From contig JAOASB010000032.1 in assembly GCA_025210375.1 (NCBI GenBank), positions 1-34,677 of the forward strand: DNA of 34,677 nt, in the 5' to 3' direction. This stretch comes from Maledivibacter sp. (GTDB lineage: Bacteria > Bacillota > Clostridia > Peptostreptococcales > Caminicellaceae). A program made the position numbers and the translations under genes. Of the stretch, positions 16,033 through 25,339 are shown piece after piece; position 1 is the stretch's first letter; every line of letters begins with the position of its first letter. The notes under the pieces are model-generated. The model did not search any database. It was not told where the DNA came from and worked only from the letters and a program-made list of their open reading frames with translations.

Positions 16033-17007
16033 TTATTTCACCAGCTTTAATATCTCAGCTATTATAGTATCCGTATCTATTTTTTCAGACATGGCACGGA
16101 AATTTGTGAATATCCTATGTCTAAGACAGGGATAGGCCATTGCCTTTATATCCTCAAAGGAAACATTAAATCTTCCCTCTGAAAGGGCTCTAGTTTTTGC
16201 CCCCATTATCATTCCTTGTATCCCCCTAGGACTTACTCCACATTTTACGAAATCCCTTACCATGGGTATTTCACTTCTGTCAGGATGGGTAGACAGCATT
16301 ATTTTAATAGCATATTCCTTTATAGGAGCAGCTATTGGAACATTTGTGGCGGCTTCCTTCATGCTTATTATGTCTTCCTTGCCTACTATTTTTCTTAAAC
16401 TCAGACTTTGCTTTCTATTGCCTGTAGTTAAGTCCATTATTCTGGACAAGGACTCCATATCTGGAAGGGTTATCATTAGTTTAAACATAAATCTATCCAG
16501 CTGTGCTTCTGGTAATGGATAGGTTCCCTCCATTTCTAGGGGGTTCTCCGTTGCAAGGACAAAAAAGGGCTGGGGTAGTTCATATGTATTATTGCCCACA
16601 GTAACGGTTCCCTCCTGCATTGCTTCCAATAAAGCACTTTGGGTTTTAGGTGTAGCTCTGTTTATCTCGTCGGCGAGTATCAAGGAGCTAAATATTGGCC
16701 CTCTTTGAAAGGTAAAATCAAAGCTTCCATCCTTTTTATCCACTAAAAAGGTTCCCAATATATCTACGGGCATCAAATCGGGAGTAAATTGAATACGGGA
16801 AAAGGGTAGGTCTAAAACCTCGGAAAGAGTTTTGACAAGCTGAGTTTTACCAAGCCCCGGAGTCCCCTCCATGAGTACATTCCCCCCGGAAATTATTCCT
16901 ATAAGTAAATTTCTGATTATGTGATTTTGTCCTATTATGGATTTGCCTACTTCCCCTTCTATGTCTTCGAAATAGTCTCTAAAGCTTTTAATCATCCTTT
17001 TCTCCAT
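16033..17007 (-). CDS. MoxR-family AAA+ ATPase
   Basis: The 324-aa cytoplasmic ATPase has Walker A GTPGLGKT (48-55), Walker B LILADEINRA with D113/E114, the pre-sensor MoxR insert SALLEAMQEG, sensor-1 ATENP, LPEAQLDRFMFK, and the C-terminal lid GVSPRGIQGMI. MoxR proteins act as chaperone-like remodellers together with vWA proteins. The start is ambiguous: ATG 17007 (GGAGG 8 nt upstream, overlapping the previous gene by 20 nt) or ATG 16995 (GGAG 6 nt upstream). I kept the longer form. The central position in the cluster suggests it energises assembly or maturation of the neighbouring surface proteins (inference). Confidence 0.93.
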   Translation of the reverse strand: MEKRMIKSFRDYFEDIEGEVGKSIIGQNHIIRNLLIGIISGGNVLMEGTPGLGKTQLVKTLSEVLDLPFSRIQFTPDLMPVDILGTFLVDKKDGSFDFTFQRGPIFSSLILADEINRATPKTQSALLEAMQEGTVTVGNNTYELPQPFFVLATENPLEMEGTYPLPEAQLDRFMFKLMITLPDMESLSRIMDLTTGNRKQSLSLRKIVGKEDIISMKEAATNVPIAAPIKEYAIKIMLSTHPDRSEIPMVRDFVKCGVSPRGIQGMIMGAKTRALSEGRFNVSFEDIKAMAYPCLRHRIFTNFRAMSEKIDTDTIIAEILKLVK

Positions 17008-18565
17008 CCTTCATACCTCCATTTATCTGCATAAAATATTCCATAACCAGCTCTCTTCTTCCCACGGGTATATTCTGCTTGTATACGTATTTCATTCCTT
17101 CTTTTTCATATTCCATCAGGGCCCCCTGTAAATCCATCTTTTCACCCTCCACAGCTACAGCCCCATTGGAAAATTTACTGGTGATATTTCCAGCTTTTGA
17201 GCTTTGTCCAGAAATCCTTGAGATACTGCCATCAGCTTCTCCTAGCCTATTAGCTTCGGTAGCCCCTTCTACTTCTCCAAAAATCCCTTGATCAGTTCCT
17301 TTTCCAGAGGCAAAGCCTTTGCCTCCTCCTACTCCCTCGGTATTGTCCATGGCTTTATTCCCAACGCCTCCAGCCAAAAGCTCATTCCCTTCCCTATCAC
17401 TTCCTCCACCGGAGCCCAAATCAGTTTTATTTCCCTGTGTAAATGTAGACACTTTATCTTGTCCACCCCTATTCTTTATTCCCCCATCGCTTTTTGCAAT
17501 AAATCGCTCCTTGGTTTCCCTAAGCTCATCCAGTATGCCCTTTTCTAAATCCTCAAGGGCTTCTCTATCCCTAAGGGATTTAATGGTTCTTGCTAAGTCT
17601 TCCCCAGTAAAGGATTTCTTCTCTAAATCTTTTCTTATTTCATTAAGTTTTTCCTTAGTTATTGTGGTATGGGGTCTTTTCTCCTCTAGCTCAAGTCCTT
17701 GTAGCATTTTCTCCTGTTCTTTATCCGTAAAGCTTCTGTTTTTGCTGAGCTTAATGACACCTTCCATATCTCCGCTTTTCAAGGCATTTTTTAAGTCTTT
17801 ATTAGCATCCGAGGCTCCTTGAAGGGCCCCACATAGTCCTTCAAGGGTATCAATATGATCCTTTCTCCATATATCTTCAATTTCCCTTTGAGCATGGTAT
17901 ATCTCCCCTGCGGCTTCATTAAAATCATAGGTATTCTTTAATCTTCTTTCTAAATCCTCCAGTATGTCCCTAGCCTTCCCTTGAAGCTCCTTATCCTTAC
18001 CCAAGGAGTTATCCTCTTCCAGCAGCTTTTTTATCTCCTGGGCTTCTCCTCTAACTATTTTATTGATTTCTTCCCTTTCCTTTGCCAACTCTCTGGTTTC
18101 AGTAGGTAAATAGTATATTCCAAGGGAGATACAGATCATTAGTATACTAGCAAACAGCCTCTTCCCCCTTAATCTTAATCTATGCTTTTTGAGAAAATCG
18201 CCGTCCTTAAGTATGTCCTCCAAATCTTCTAGGAATACTTTTATAAGGGGAGTATTCTCTTCCCTATACTCTATATAGGTTATAAGCCTATCCTCTAAGC
18301 CAAGGCTGTCCCCTAGGTAGGCTGTATCCTTGAGCTTGGGTCTTTGGAGCAATCCTATGGTCAAAGCTATCGTCATCACTAAAGCCAATAGATATACTGC
18401 TTTTTTTAAAGGGTATACCAAGGGGTACAGGTGAATAAATGCCATGAGTAGGGTAGCGATTATTCCCGAGGCCAACATACCATTTATCAACCAGTTTAGG
18501 ATTCCTTCAGCCCAAATTCTTCTCCTAAGCCTCTTCAGCATCAGGTCTGCTCGATGTTTTTCCAT
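16988..18565 (-). CDS. Membrane-anchored coiled-coil protein of unknown function
   Basis: The 525-aa product has three or four hydrophobic helices in the first 150 residues (WLINGMLASGIIATLLMAFI; KKAVYLLALVMTIALTIGLL; LFASILMICISLGIYYL). A long Lys/Glu-rich region of about 220 residues (150-375) follows, predicted by heptad-like pattern to be coiled coil. Next are a Gly/Ser/Asp-rich low-complexity stretch (about 375-455) and a short conserved-looking C-terminus. I do not recognise a named family. Proteins of this plan often sit beside MoxR/vWA genes. AGGAGG lies 8 nt before ATG 18565. It overlaps the previous gene by 41 nt and MoxR by 20 nt, so it belongs firmly to the operon. Confidence 0.75.
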   Translation of the reverse strand: MEKHRADLMLKRLRRRIWAEGILNWLINGMLASGIIATLLMAFIHLYPLVYPLKKAVYLLALVMTIALTIGLLQRPKLKDTAYLGDSLGLEDRLITYIEYREENTPLIKVFLEDLEDILKDGDFLKKHRLRLRGKRLFASILMICISLGIYYLPTETRELAKEREEINKIVRGEAQEIKKLLEEDNSLGKDKELQGKARDILEDLERRLKNTYDFNEAAGEIYHAQREIEDIWRKDHIDTLEGLCGALQGASDANKDLKNALKSGDMEGVIKLSKNRSFTDKEQEKMLQGLELEEKRPHTTITKEKLNEIRKDLEKKSFTGEDLARTIKSLRDREALEDLEKGILDELRETKERFIAKSDGGIKNRGGQDKVSTFTQGNKTDLGSGGGSDREGNELLAGGVGNKAMDNTEGVGGGKGFASGKGTDQGIFGEVEGATEANRLGEADGSISRISGQSSKAGNITSKFSNGAVAVEGEKMDLQGALMEYEKEGMKYVYKQNIPVGRRELVMEYFMQINGGMKDGEKDD

Positions 18566-19298
18566 GCTTTATTCCTCCTGCTTTACTAGGTATGCTTTTA
18601 ATTGTTAAAGTAAATGAAGCTATGGTTATAAAAAGAGAGAACAAGATGCTTGTTATTATAGGAGCTTCACCTAAATAATTGGTACCCCCTATTTGTGTAT
18701 ATAAAAGTCCTGTAATTGTTAGCAATGGATTTATAAAAAAAATGTTTGGAAAATCATTATCATATACTGTGGTTACAACCAAGCTCCCGTATTGAGCATA
18801 AAGATATAGGAATACTAGGGTTAATATAAGAACAATAAATATAAATAGAATCAAAGTAAAGCTTGTGAAATTCCTCATTTTATCCTTCATGTTTAAATAC
18901 TGTTTAAGGCTCAATAAAGCTGTACCCCAGCATATCTGTATGATTAATGGTAAAACAAAATTGACACCATTTAGCTGTCCTGCCATAAATATAATTAAAA
19001 TAAGGGGAATAGAAGCTAGTGAAAGAAGACTGCTCCCTACAAGCATGGAAATATACCCCCTAAAAAACTTACCCTTTGAATCATACCTTGTTATTTGACC
19101 ATAATCCCATAAAGGTACTAGCATTGTAAAAATCATAAATTGAAATATTATAAAGTAAAGATACCCTTTATTATAAATCTGAGGGTCATAGCCATGGGCC
19201 CTATAGGCCACCATAAATATATATCCAATCAAGGCCGATGAGGATATCAATAAATAAGTAAGTATCAAAAGTAGATTTCTATTGCTGATCCTATTCAT
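18525..19298 (-). CDS. Six-helix membrane protein, ABC-2-permease-like
   Basis: The 257-aa integral membrane protein has about six hydrophobic helices (for example NLLLILTYLLISSSALIGYIF, YFIIFQFMIFTMLVPLWDYG, FTLILFIFIVLILTLVFLYL, ITSILFSLFITIASFTLTI). The topology and the tyrosine-rich loop after helix 2 recall ABC-2 permeases, yet no ABC ATPase gene is present anywhere in this cluster. ATG 19298 has GGGAG 9 nt upstream. The alternative ATG at 19307 abuts that site and is less likely. It overlaps the preceding gene by 8 nt and the following one by 41 nt. The function is unproven. Confidence 0.7.
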   Translation of the reverse strand: MNRISNRNLLLILTYLLISSSALIGYIFMVAYRAHGYDPQIYNKGYLYFIIFQFMIFTMLVPLWDYGQITRYDSKGKFFRGYISMLVGSSLLSLASIPLILIIFMAGQLNGVNFVLPLIIQICWGTALLSLKQYLNMKDKMRNFTSFTLILFIFIVLILTLVFLYLYAQYGSLVVTTVYDNDFPNIFFINPLLTITGLLYTQIGGTNYLGEAPIITSILFSLFITIASFTLTIKSIPSKAGGIKHGKTSSRPDAEEA

Positions 19299-21339
19299 AT
19301 AGCTCATCTCCCGGATTTATTTTACCCTTTATAGATATCTGTGGAATGATCAGTCTACCCGCACCTGTCACTTTTAAAGCTAATGGTCGATCTTGGGTAT
19401 AGTTCATAAGCCTATCTCCTTCAAGCATTCCAGTGTTTAGACTTTCCCACATGTGTTTATTGTGATTATATAGCTGTAGCTTTACTTCTCCGCCTTCTAT
19501 ATTAGTAAAAATAGAAATATTGCTAGGCTTAAGGGAAGATGGTATTACATAATACAGTAACAATTCCCCTCCTTTTTCCAAGCTGTATTCATTTCGTAAA
19601 TTTTTAGATAGTTCCTTGTTATGCTCACAAATGGGCTCTATAAATTTGGGTGGTAGTGATATTTCTGTTCCCTTAGCCTTCATATTTATAGGACAGATAT
19701 TTAAACTAAGGTTCTTGATTTTTTTATTTTTACCATTGATAGAAATTCTTCTTTCATTTTCAGAAAAACCAACGAGCTTGCAATTAATACCCTTGGTTTT
19801 TATATGACTCAAATAATATTCAAAAATCCCCCTTTTATAGGTATCAAGACCAGCAGTTTGAGATATATTGGCTATATAATTGTAATCACTAAGGTTAAAG
19901 AGTCCGTGGTCAAGCTGATATTCTATATTAACTTTTTCTTTACTCTTTATATCTCCTAAGGGTACCATGGTATCTCCTATTATCAAAAAAGCGTTATAAA
20001 GTCCATGGGTCAAAGGATTGGTCAGCTCTCCACCTACTATATCCTCACTTAGCTCTAAGGTTAATTTGGACTTATCCCCACTATTTCTTTCTTTTATAAA
20101 TAGATAGTGGCAATTGATGTCATTATAAATAATTTCTTCCTTTATTGGATCCAATATATAATTTTCATTTGTCATTTCCTTTGCAAAATCTGCCTTAGAT
20201 ATGTCTACACCCATTACATCCCCTTTATAGGGATAAATATTAGTTAAACTAAAGCTTGTGGCGGCTTCTTTATGAAGAATTATACTACTGCATACTGCTT
20301 TGGTGCTTTGAAGCCCCCCGGCCCATGCCATAATATAAAATAGAGATGATACCCCCAATATTACGATAAAAGCTGTACCCCTAGGTCTTTCTTTCCAAAG
20401 AAGGGTTCCGATGATCAGTATAATATATATTAGCAGTAGAATTGATAAAAGCAATAGCTTATCCACCCTAGGCTTAAGAAGATGATCTGCTACAAACTGT
20501 AACTCTTCACTGGCCTGAGCCTTGTTATCTAAATGACTTTCCTGGATTATAGCCTCTAATCCCCTTGGTGAAATATATTTTTCAATGGAAGCTTGTATTA
20601 GCTTTACATTCTTTTCCTTGAGAAGATTAGTTGATAATCCTACCACCCCTCCATCCCCAAGCCTCTCAACTCCATTGATATGGGAAAATACTCCCGTCAA
20701 GGTTTTATGTCCAAACTCCCCCGTTCCCACTAATGCTAAACCACCTCTGCTAATCCACTCTAAAAGAATGTCTTGATTTTCCTTTGATAAATTACCTATA
20801 TTAAAATTATCTATAACCATAACATTGATATTTTCTAACTCCTCCAAAGAATAGGATAGCTTTTCATCTAGCTTTATAGCCACTACTTGTCTATCTTTCA
20901 AAAAAAACGGCTTTATACCCCTTACATAATATAATTCCTCTGGTGTTTCACTTACCAGCCCTATGGCTAGGGAGCTTGAGCTTATAATCTCTGGAGTAAT
21001 ATTTTTACTTGATACAATATCTTCTCCACTCATAAAGTAAACCTTTATAGGGTTATTGACCTTAAATATGGGTATTGAAAATTCAATGGTCTTTTTTGTT
21101 CCCTTTGGTAGGCTAATGAAGCTTTTATATACTCTATCGTCCATTTCTAAAACTAAATTTCCTTCAATATCCTTATCCTCAGATACCATGGCTATGCCCA
21201 CTGGATTAAGCCCACCAAGCTTACATCGTCCTTCAAATCCCACCTTTACATCAAGGGTTAAGTCCGAATGAGCATGGGCTTGTATGAAAAAAATTAAGAA
21301 AATGACTATACCAAATGCTACTTTTTTGATTTCCTTCAT
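19291..21339 (-). CDS. Large exported membrane protein with GATase-like domain
   Basis: The 682-aa protein has a signal sequence (KVAFGIVIFLIFFIQAHAHS) and a beta-sandwich N-terminal part. An alpha/beta segment (about 130-225; IGLVSETPEELYYVRGI, INVMVIDNFNIGNL, LLEWISRGGLALVGTGEFG) resembles glutamine-amidotransferase-like folds seen in membrane proteins of such operons. Two central helices (LLLLSILLLIYIILIIGTLL; AFIVILGVSSLFYIMAWAGG) and a C-terminal extracytoplasmic beta-rich domain of about 300 residues follow. No enzyme motif was found. GGGGAAGTGA precedes the ATG. It is the second gene after the DUF4430 lipoprotein, 52 nt downstream of it. Confidence 0.72.
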   Translation of the reverse strand: MKEIKKVAFGIVIFLIFFIQAHAHSDLTLDVKVGFEGRCKLGGLNPVGIAMVSEDKDIEGNLVLEMDDRVYKSFISLPKGTKKTIEFSIPIFKVNNPIKVYFMSGEDIVSSKNITPEIISSSSLAIGLVSETPEELYYVRGIKPFFLKDRQVVAIKLDEKLSYSLEELENINVMVIDNFNIGNLSKENQDILLEWISRGGLALVGTGEFGHKTLTGVFSHINGVERLGDGGVVGLSTNLLKEKNVKLIQASIEKYISPRGLEAIIQESHLDNKAQASEELQFVADHLLKPRVDKLLLLSILLLIYIILIIGTLLWKERPRGTAFIVILGVSSLFYIMAWAGGLQSTKAVCSSIILHKEAATSFSLTNIYPYKGDVMGVDISKADFAKEMTNENYILDPIKEEIIYNDINCHYLFIKERNSGDKSKLTLELSEDIVGGELTNPLTHGLYNAFLIIGDTMVPLGDIKSKEKVNIEYQLDHGLFNLSDYNYIANISQTAGLDTYKRGIFEYYLSHIKTKGINCKLVGFSENERRISINGKNKKIKNLSLNICPINMKAKGTEISLPPKFIEPICEHNKELSKNLRNEYSLEKGGELLLYYVIPSSLKPSNISIFTNIEGGEVKLQLYNHNKHMWESLNTGMLEGDRLMNYTQDRPLALKVTGAGRLIIPQISIKGKINPGDELYE

Positions 21340-21391
21340 CTAAAATCACTTCCCCGTATACTTTAATACTTTAGTATTTTTTCAGTATGTT

Positions 21392-22558
21392 TCAGTTTAA
21401 ATAGGGTACGTTTTCTATTGCTTCTTTCGTTATAACAGCTCCAAAATACTGTTTTATAGACTGGGGTTTATTTATTAGCACATCTAAAGCCAATCCAACA
21501 CCTTCTTCATCGATTCCTGTAACAAACCAGATTGGATTCGTGCTTCCCATACCAGAAGCATTGGCATAGATTGCTCCCGCCTTTTTATCATATGATTTTA
21601 TTATTTTCCCCTTAAAATTTAGTGAGTGGAGCTTATCCTCATCAAACTTAGCATATACCCCTACAAGCTTACTTTTTTTATTGGTTTTTTGAAGTAATTC
21701 ACTTTCCTTAGACAAGTCATCCCATTTGCCCAATAAAATATAATACTTTGAAGGCTTTTCTAAAGCAGTTGGATCATAGGGGCTAATATCTACTTCCTTT
21801 ACACCCCGACTTATGAGACTTTTCTTTAGCTTTTCTGCTCCATCCTTAAATTCCTCTGTATACATAATGACCGTGCCAGGGTTTTTACCCCAGAACCCAT
21901 TTTTAAATGGCTGGGGATAAGAGCCTATAACCGCTGGGATAAACATAGTCATGCTCCAGTCATGGTAATCCCACCAAATTTCATCATCGGACTGAGGTCT
22001 ATACTCCCCAATGCCTATGGGTGCCAATATTCCATTTACCCAGTAGAACCAATCCTGCTTTTTTCTCTCTGAGCCTGTAAAAAAAGTGAACTTGGATTGA
22101 AGTCCATTGATGGAGTTAACAAAGCCTCCACCATATGCGGTTTGGATATCTAGATTTCTAAACATTACCTCCATTCCCACCTCGTCCTTAACAAGTCCTA
22201 CATTTTTTCCAAACATCTTTGTATGACCAAAATCACTGGTTACTATGAGATTTATATGATAGGGACTGCCAATATCTCCAGAAGCCTTGTAATCTCCTGA
22301 GTTCTCCTCCGCCGGAGTTCCTTCATTATATTTTACTTCCCCCTGTACAGGTCCTTTATATCCTGTGTATGCCCCGGTATCTATTACTACCTCAGCACTT
22401 TCCTTTGATTCCTTATCCTTCTGATTTCCCCTACTTTCTTCTTTGCTTATATTTGTAACTACTTTTTCCCCGTTATCATTACATCCAAATAATGAAAGAA
22501 TCATTACCATTAAGAGTAATAGGGCTACTGTTCTTTTATTTATATATATTGTATTCAC
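21392..22558 (-). CDS. DUF4430 (transcobalamin-like beta domain) lipoprotein
   Basis: The 388-aa product has a lipoprotein signal peptide ending LSLFGC and a Lys/Glu/Ser-rich linker. A DUF4430 domain then carries the typical pair of strands, QDWFYWVNGILAPIGIGEYR and DDEIWWDYHDW. In vertebrate transcobalamin and intrinsic factor this small beta domain caps cobalamin bound by an alpha/alpha barrel. Bacterial DUF4430 proteins are usually surface proteins whose ligands are mostly unproven. The C-terminal 180 residues form an alpha/beta domain of unknown role (KYYILLGKWDD, NPIWFVTGIDEEG). GTG 22558 has GGGCGG 7 nt upstream, whereas ATG 22576 lacks a binding site, so I chose GTG. It opens the MoxR/vWA cluster. 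Confidence 0.82.
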   Translation of the reverse strand: MNTIYINKRTVALLLLMVMILSLFGCNDNGEKVVTNISKEESRGNQKDKESKESAEVVIDTGAYTGYKGPVQGEVKYNEGTPAEENSGDYKASGDIGSPYHINLIVTSDFGHTKMFGKNVGLVKDEVGMEVMFRNLDIQTAYGGGFVNSINGLQSKFTFFTGSERKKQDWFYWVNGILAPIGIGEYRPQSDDEIWWDYHDWSMTMFIPAVIGSYPQPFKNGFWGKNPGTVIMYTEEFKDGAEKLKKSLISRGVKEVDISPYDPTALEKPSKYYILLGKWDDLSKESELLQKTNKKSKLVGVYAKFDEDKLHSLNFKGKIIKSYDKKAGAIYANASGMGSTNPIWFVTGIDEEGVGLALDVLINKPQSIKQYFGAVITKEAIENVPYLN

Positions 22559-22589
22559 ATCTAATCCGCCCTTCATAATAGAAATTACT

Positions 22590-22648
22590 ATAAAACAAAA
22601 ACTAGAGACACAATCTATTTTATATAAATAGACAATGCCTCTAGTTTT
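22590..22648 (-). terminator. Terminator of the spoVB-like gene, or leader hairpin of the DUF4430 gene
   Basis: AAAACTAGAG (22597-22606) pairs with CTCTAGTTTT (22639-22648), with an inner stem TCTATTT/AAATAGA. On the minus strand the run TTTTTGTTTTATAG follows, so it looks like an interrupted intrinsic terminator. It lies between the SpoVB-like stop and the start of the MoxR cluster. Confidence 0.6.
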
Positions 22649-22763
22649 CTAGTCAGCATATAAATATTCTTTTTACACATAAGATTATACATTTTTCTTC
22701 TTGAAAATAATGTCGAATCGTGTCGCAATGTTCTAAAAATTTCTATATACATCTCAAATAACT

Positions 22764-24314
22764 TCATTTAATATCCCTGGCCGACATTATCATTTTAAGA
22801 AAGGATATGGGTAAAGCCCTTGTGGCTATCACAACTAAAAAATATACTATGAATCCAGATACTAAACATATTGGCTTAATAATAGGGCCTGTAAAGCCAT
22901 ATGAATTTAAAATACTATGCAATAGGAATATGAAGGATGTCATTATGATCGATGAAATGAAGGGCTTTATTATGATATCGATAAAATTTATTCTTATACT
23001 GATCTTTTTATTTAATATGTAAAGATCAGATAAGCATATGATAAAAATAGATCCTATAAATCCAATAAAGTACCCATTTATTGAAATCCATTCCACTCCT
23101 ACGAGGAAATATATGCATAATGCAAGAAAACCCATTCCAATAAATCTATTTATGCTGGCATTTATCTGTTTGCCAATACCATTAAGTATACCGGATAAAG
23201 TATGCTGTAGGGACATAAACACAGTATTCATTCCCATAACGAAAATAAATTTTCCGGCTTGTATGTCGTTATAAAGATATAATGCCAAGGTCTCAGGAAA
23301 GAAAGCATATATAGCCGTAAGGGGCATGGCTACTAAAAAGGTGATTTTAATGGCATAGGATATAACCCTTTTAGCTTTAGCATATTCCTTCAATCTAAGA
23401 TGACTAGATAGGCTTGGAATTATATTGACGACCAATGCAGATGTAACTATAAAGGGTAGGGAAACCAGGGGCATAGTCATTCCCATTATTCTTCCAAATA
23501 TAGCTATTGCTTCACCATTTGCACAGCCCGATTCCATTAGTTTTTGAGGCAGAAGTAATGCATTTATAAATTGAAAGGATACATTAAATATCCCCGATAA
23601 AGTCATTGGAATAGCTATGATACTTAGCCTTTTTATAATAGATACTGTACTAATTCTATTTTGAATAGTGTTTATTGTTAGGCTATTTAGCTTTATATAG
23701 TTACATATAAGCCACAGAAGGCTAAAGAATTCTCCTAGGCTAATTCCTATGATTGCCATAAGCGCTCCATTATGGGAAGAACTGGGCTTGAAATAATGAA
23801 TAAGTATCATAACTAAAATAAATCTAGTCGTATGCTCTATGATCTCTGATATGCTAGAAATGATCATTTTTTTCTTACCATAAAAATATCCTCTAATAAG
23901 AGATGTGATAGAAATGATTAGTATGGCAGGAACAAGTGAATAGATAATAATAATATTACTTGTAGATTTAAATATTTTTTGGCTAAAATATGGAGAAAAT
24001 ATGGGAATTAAAGAGATAAGTAATACCGTGATAAAACAAGTTATAGATAAAGCTACCTTAAAAACCTTCCTTGTCCCATAGATATTATTCATAGAATCAT
24101 ACTCAGAAGCTAGCTTTGAAACCGCCGTTGGTATACCTCCAGTGGTTATGATAAGAAAAATCATTAAAAGGGGCATCAGCATATGAAATATTCCTATACC
24201 TTCCGCCCCTATTAATTTACATAATACAATATCATAACTAAAACTTATCAATCTAACAATCAAATTGCTAAATATCAAAATAAAAGTTCCATATACAAAG
24301 CTAGATTTCTTCAA
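22764..24314 (-). CDS. spoVB: SpoVB-like polysaccharide/lipid II flippase (MOP superfamily)
   Basis: The 516-aa product has about 14 membrane helices. The N-terminal segment is FVYGTFILIFSNLIVRLISF followed by KLIGAEGIGIFHMLMPL and TTGGIPTAVSKLASEYDS, a pattern characteristic of SpoVB/YkvU/MurJ-like proteins. SpoVB exports lipid-linked precursors for spore cortex peptidoglycan. YkvU-type paralogues are equally possible, so the symbol is a family call. TTG 24314 has GAGGTGA 6 nt before it and gives the usual family length. The ATG at 24350 lacks a binding site. It stands between YitT and the MoxR cluster, with a terminator-like stem following. Confidence 0.82.
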   Translation of the reverse strand: MKKSSFVYGTFILIFSNLIVRLISFSYDIVLCKLIGAEGIGIFHMLMPLLMIFLIITTGGIPTAVSKLASEYDSMNNIYGTRKVFKVALSITCFITVLLISLIPIFSPYFSQKIFKSTSNIIIIYSLVPAILIISITSLIRGYFYGKKKMIISSISEIIEHTTRFILVMILIHYFKPSSSHNGALMAIIGISLGEFFSLLWLICNYIKLNSLTINTIQNRISTVSIIKRLSIIAIPMTLSGIFNVSFQFINALLLPQKLMESGCANGEAIAIFGRIMGMTMPLVSLPFIVTSALVVNIIPSLSSHLRLKEYAKAKRVISYAIKITFLVAMPLTAIYAFFPETLALYLYNDIQAGKFIFVMGMNTVFMSLQHTLSGILNGIGKQINASINRFIGMGFLALCIYFLVGVEWISINGYFIGFIGSIFIICLSDLYILNKKISIRINFIDIIIKPFISSIIMTSFIFLLHSILNSYGFTGPIIKPICLVSGFIVYFLVVIATRALPISFLKMIMSARDIK

Positions 24315-24389
24315 GTCATCACCTCTACATAATCGAATATGTCTATTCATATAATTATGTTAGATGCTGTAAAATTATCATATGTTTAT

Positions 24390-25238
24390 TTATATTGGCA
24401 AACTAAATCCATTTCCCATAACCTCTCTAACAGTTGAAGCCATCACAAAGGCTTCTTTATCCTTTTCCTTGATAAATTTTTTAAGTCTTATAAATTCCTT
24501 CTTATTCATTACCGTAGTAATTACTGTTTTACTATTATTTGTATATGCTCCTTCAGCATGATATATTGTTGCACCCCGATTGATATCCTTATTAATAAAT
24601 TCCTTTATTTCATCAGGATATACACTAATTATGGAAATACTAATCTTTAGGTCTAACCCTTCAATAACATTGTCAATAACAAAAGCATTCATCATAACAC
24701 CCAATAAAGCATATAATCCCAGCTCTAAACCAAAGGTCAATCCAGCTAAAAGTGTGATTACAAAATCCGAAAGCAATAAAGCCTTGCCAATCTCTATGTG
24801 GAAAAATTTATTTAATATCTTAGCAACTATATCAGTTCCTCCAGTGGAAGCATTCTGATAAAAGATTATTGCCATACCAATTCCTTGAATGAGAATTCCA
24901 AAGAATAGATTTAAAATCATGTCATTTACTATAGGATTATATATGGGTAAAAATTCATCTACTATCCACACTACTCCTGTAAGCGCAAAGCTAGCATATA
25001 TTGTCTTAGCTCCAAATTGTCTTCCTATCAATATAAAGGCAACAATAAATAGTATCAAATTCATTATAAACATCATATGTCCTATAGATAACCAAGGAAA
25101 AATATTGTTGATAACCATGGCGAACCCAGTTACTCCACCCACAGCTAAATCAGCTGGTACTAGAAAAAAACATAATCCTAAAGCTACTATAATTACTCCT
25201 ATAGTTATGATTACATAATCCTTTATTATTGTTTTCAT
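24390..25238 (-). CDS. YitT family membrane protein (DUF161 + DUF2179)
   Basis: The 282-aa product opens with five or six helices (VIITIGVIIVALGLCFFLVP), including the conserved GGVTGFAMVINN and NASTGGTDIVAKILNK segments. It ends in a cytoplasmic DUF2179 domain of about 80 residues (ISVYPDEIKEFINKDINRGA, HAEGAYTNNSKTVITTVMNK). Members occur in several copies in Firmicutes, and their transport role is not settled. ATG 25238 has GGGGGTG upstream. The gene is 75 bp upstream of the SpoVB-like start and may be co-transcribed with it. Confidence 0.9.
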   Translation of the reverse strand: MKTIIKDYVIITIGVIIVALGLCFFLVPADLAVGGVTGFAMVINNIFPWLSIGHMMFIMNLILFIVAFILIGRQFGAKTIYASFALTGVVWIVDEFLPIYNPIVNDMILNLFFGILIQGIGMAIIFYQNASTGGTDIVAKILNKFFHIEIGKALLLSDFVITLLAGLTFGLELGLYALLGVMMNAFVIDNVIEGLDLKISISIISVYPDEIKEFINKDINRGATIYHAEGAYTNNSKTVITTVMNKKEFIRLKKFIKEKDKEAFVMASTVREVMGNGFSLPI

Positions 25239-25259
25239 TTCAAACACCCCCACTGGAAT

Positions 25260-25324
25260 CTAGATTATCCATATAAAATTGAAAACCATACTAAATATTT
25301 CTAATTTTTCTATGAATAATCTAG
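25260..25324 (-). terminator. Inverted repeat downstream of the CoA-transferase
   Basis: CTAGATTATCCATA (25260-25273) and TATGAATAATCTAG (25311-25324) pair over 14 positions with one mismatch, which is G-U in minus-strand RNA, across a 37-nt AT-rich loop. It sits just after the CoA-transferase stop. There is no good T-run, so its role as a terminator is uncertain. Confidence 0.35.
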
Positions 25325-25339
25325 GTTTCACTATATTTA

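Noticed and set aside
17288..17822. Long plus-strand frames antisense to the coiled-coil gene
   Set aside because: They mirror the Lys/Glu-rich coding strand of 16988-18565 (Ser/Leu/Phe-rich translation), and have no ribosome binding site or family similarity.
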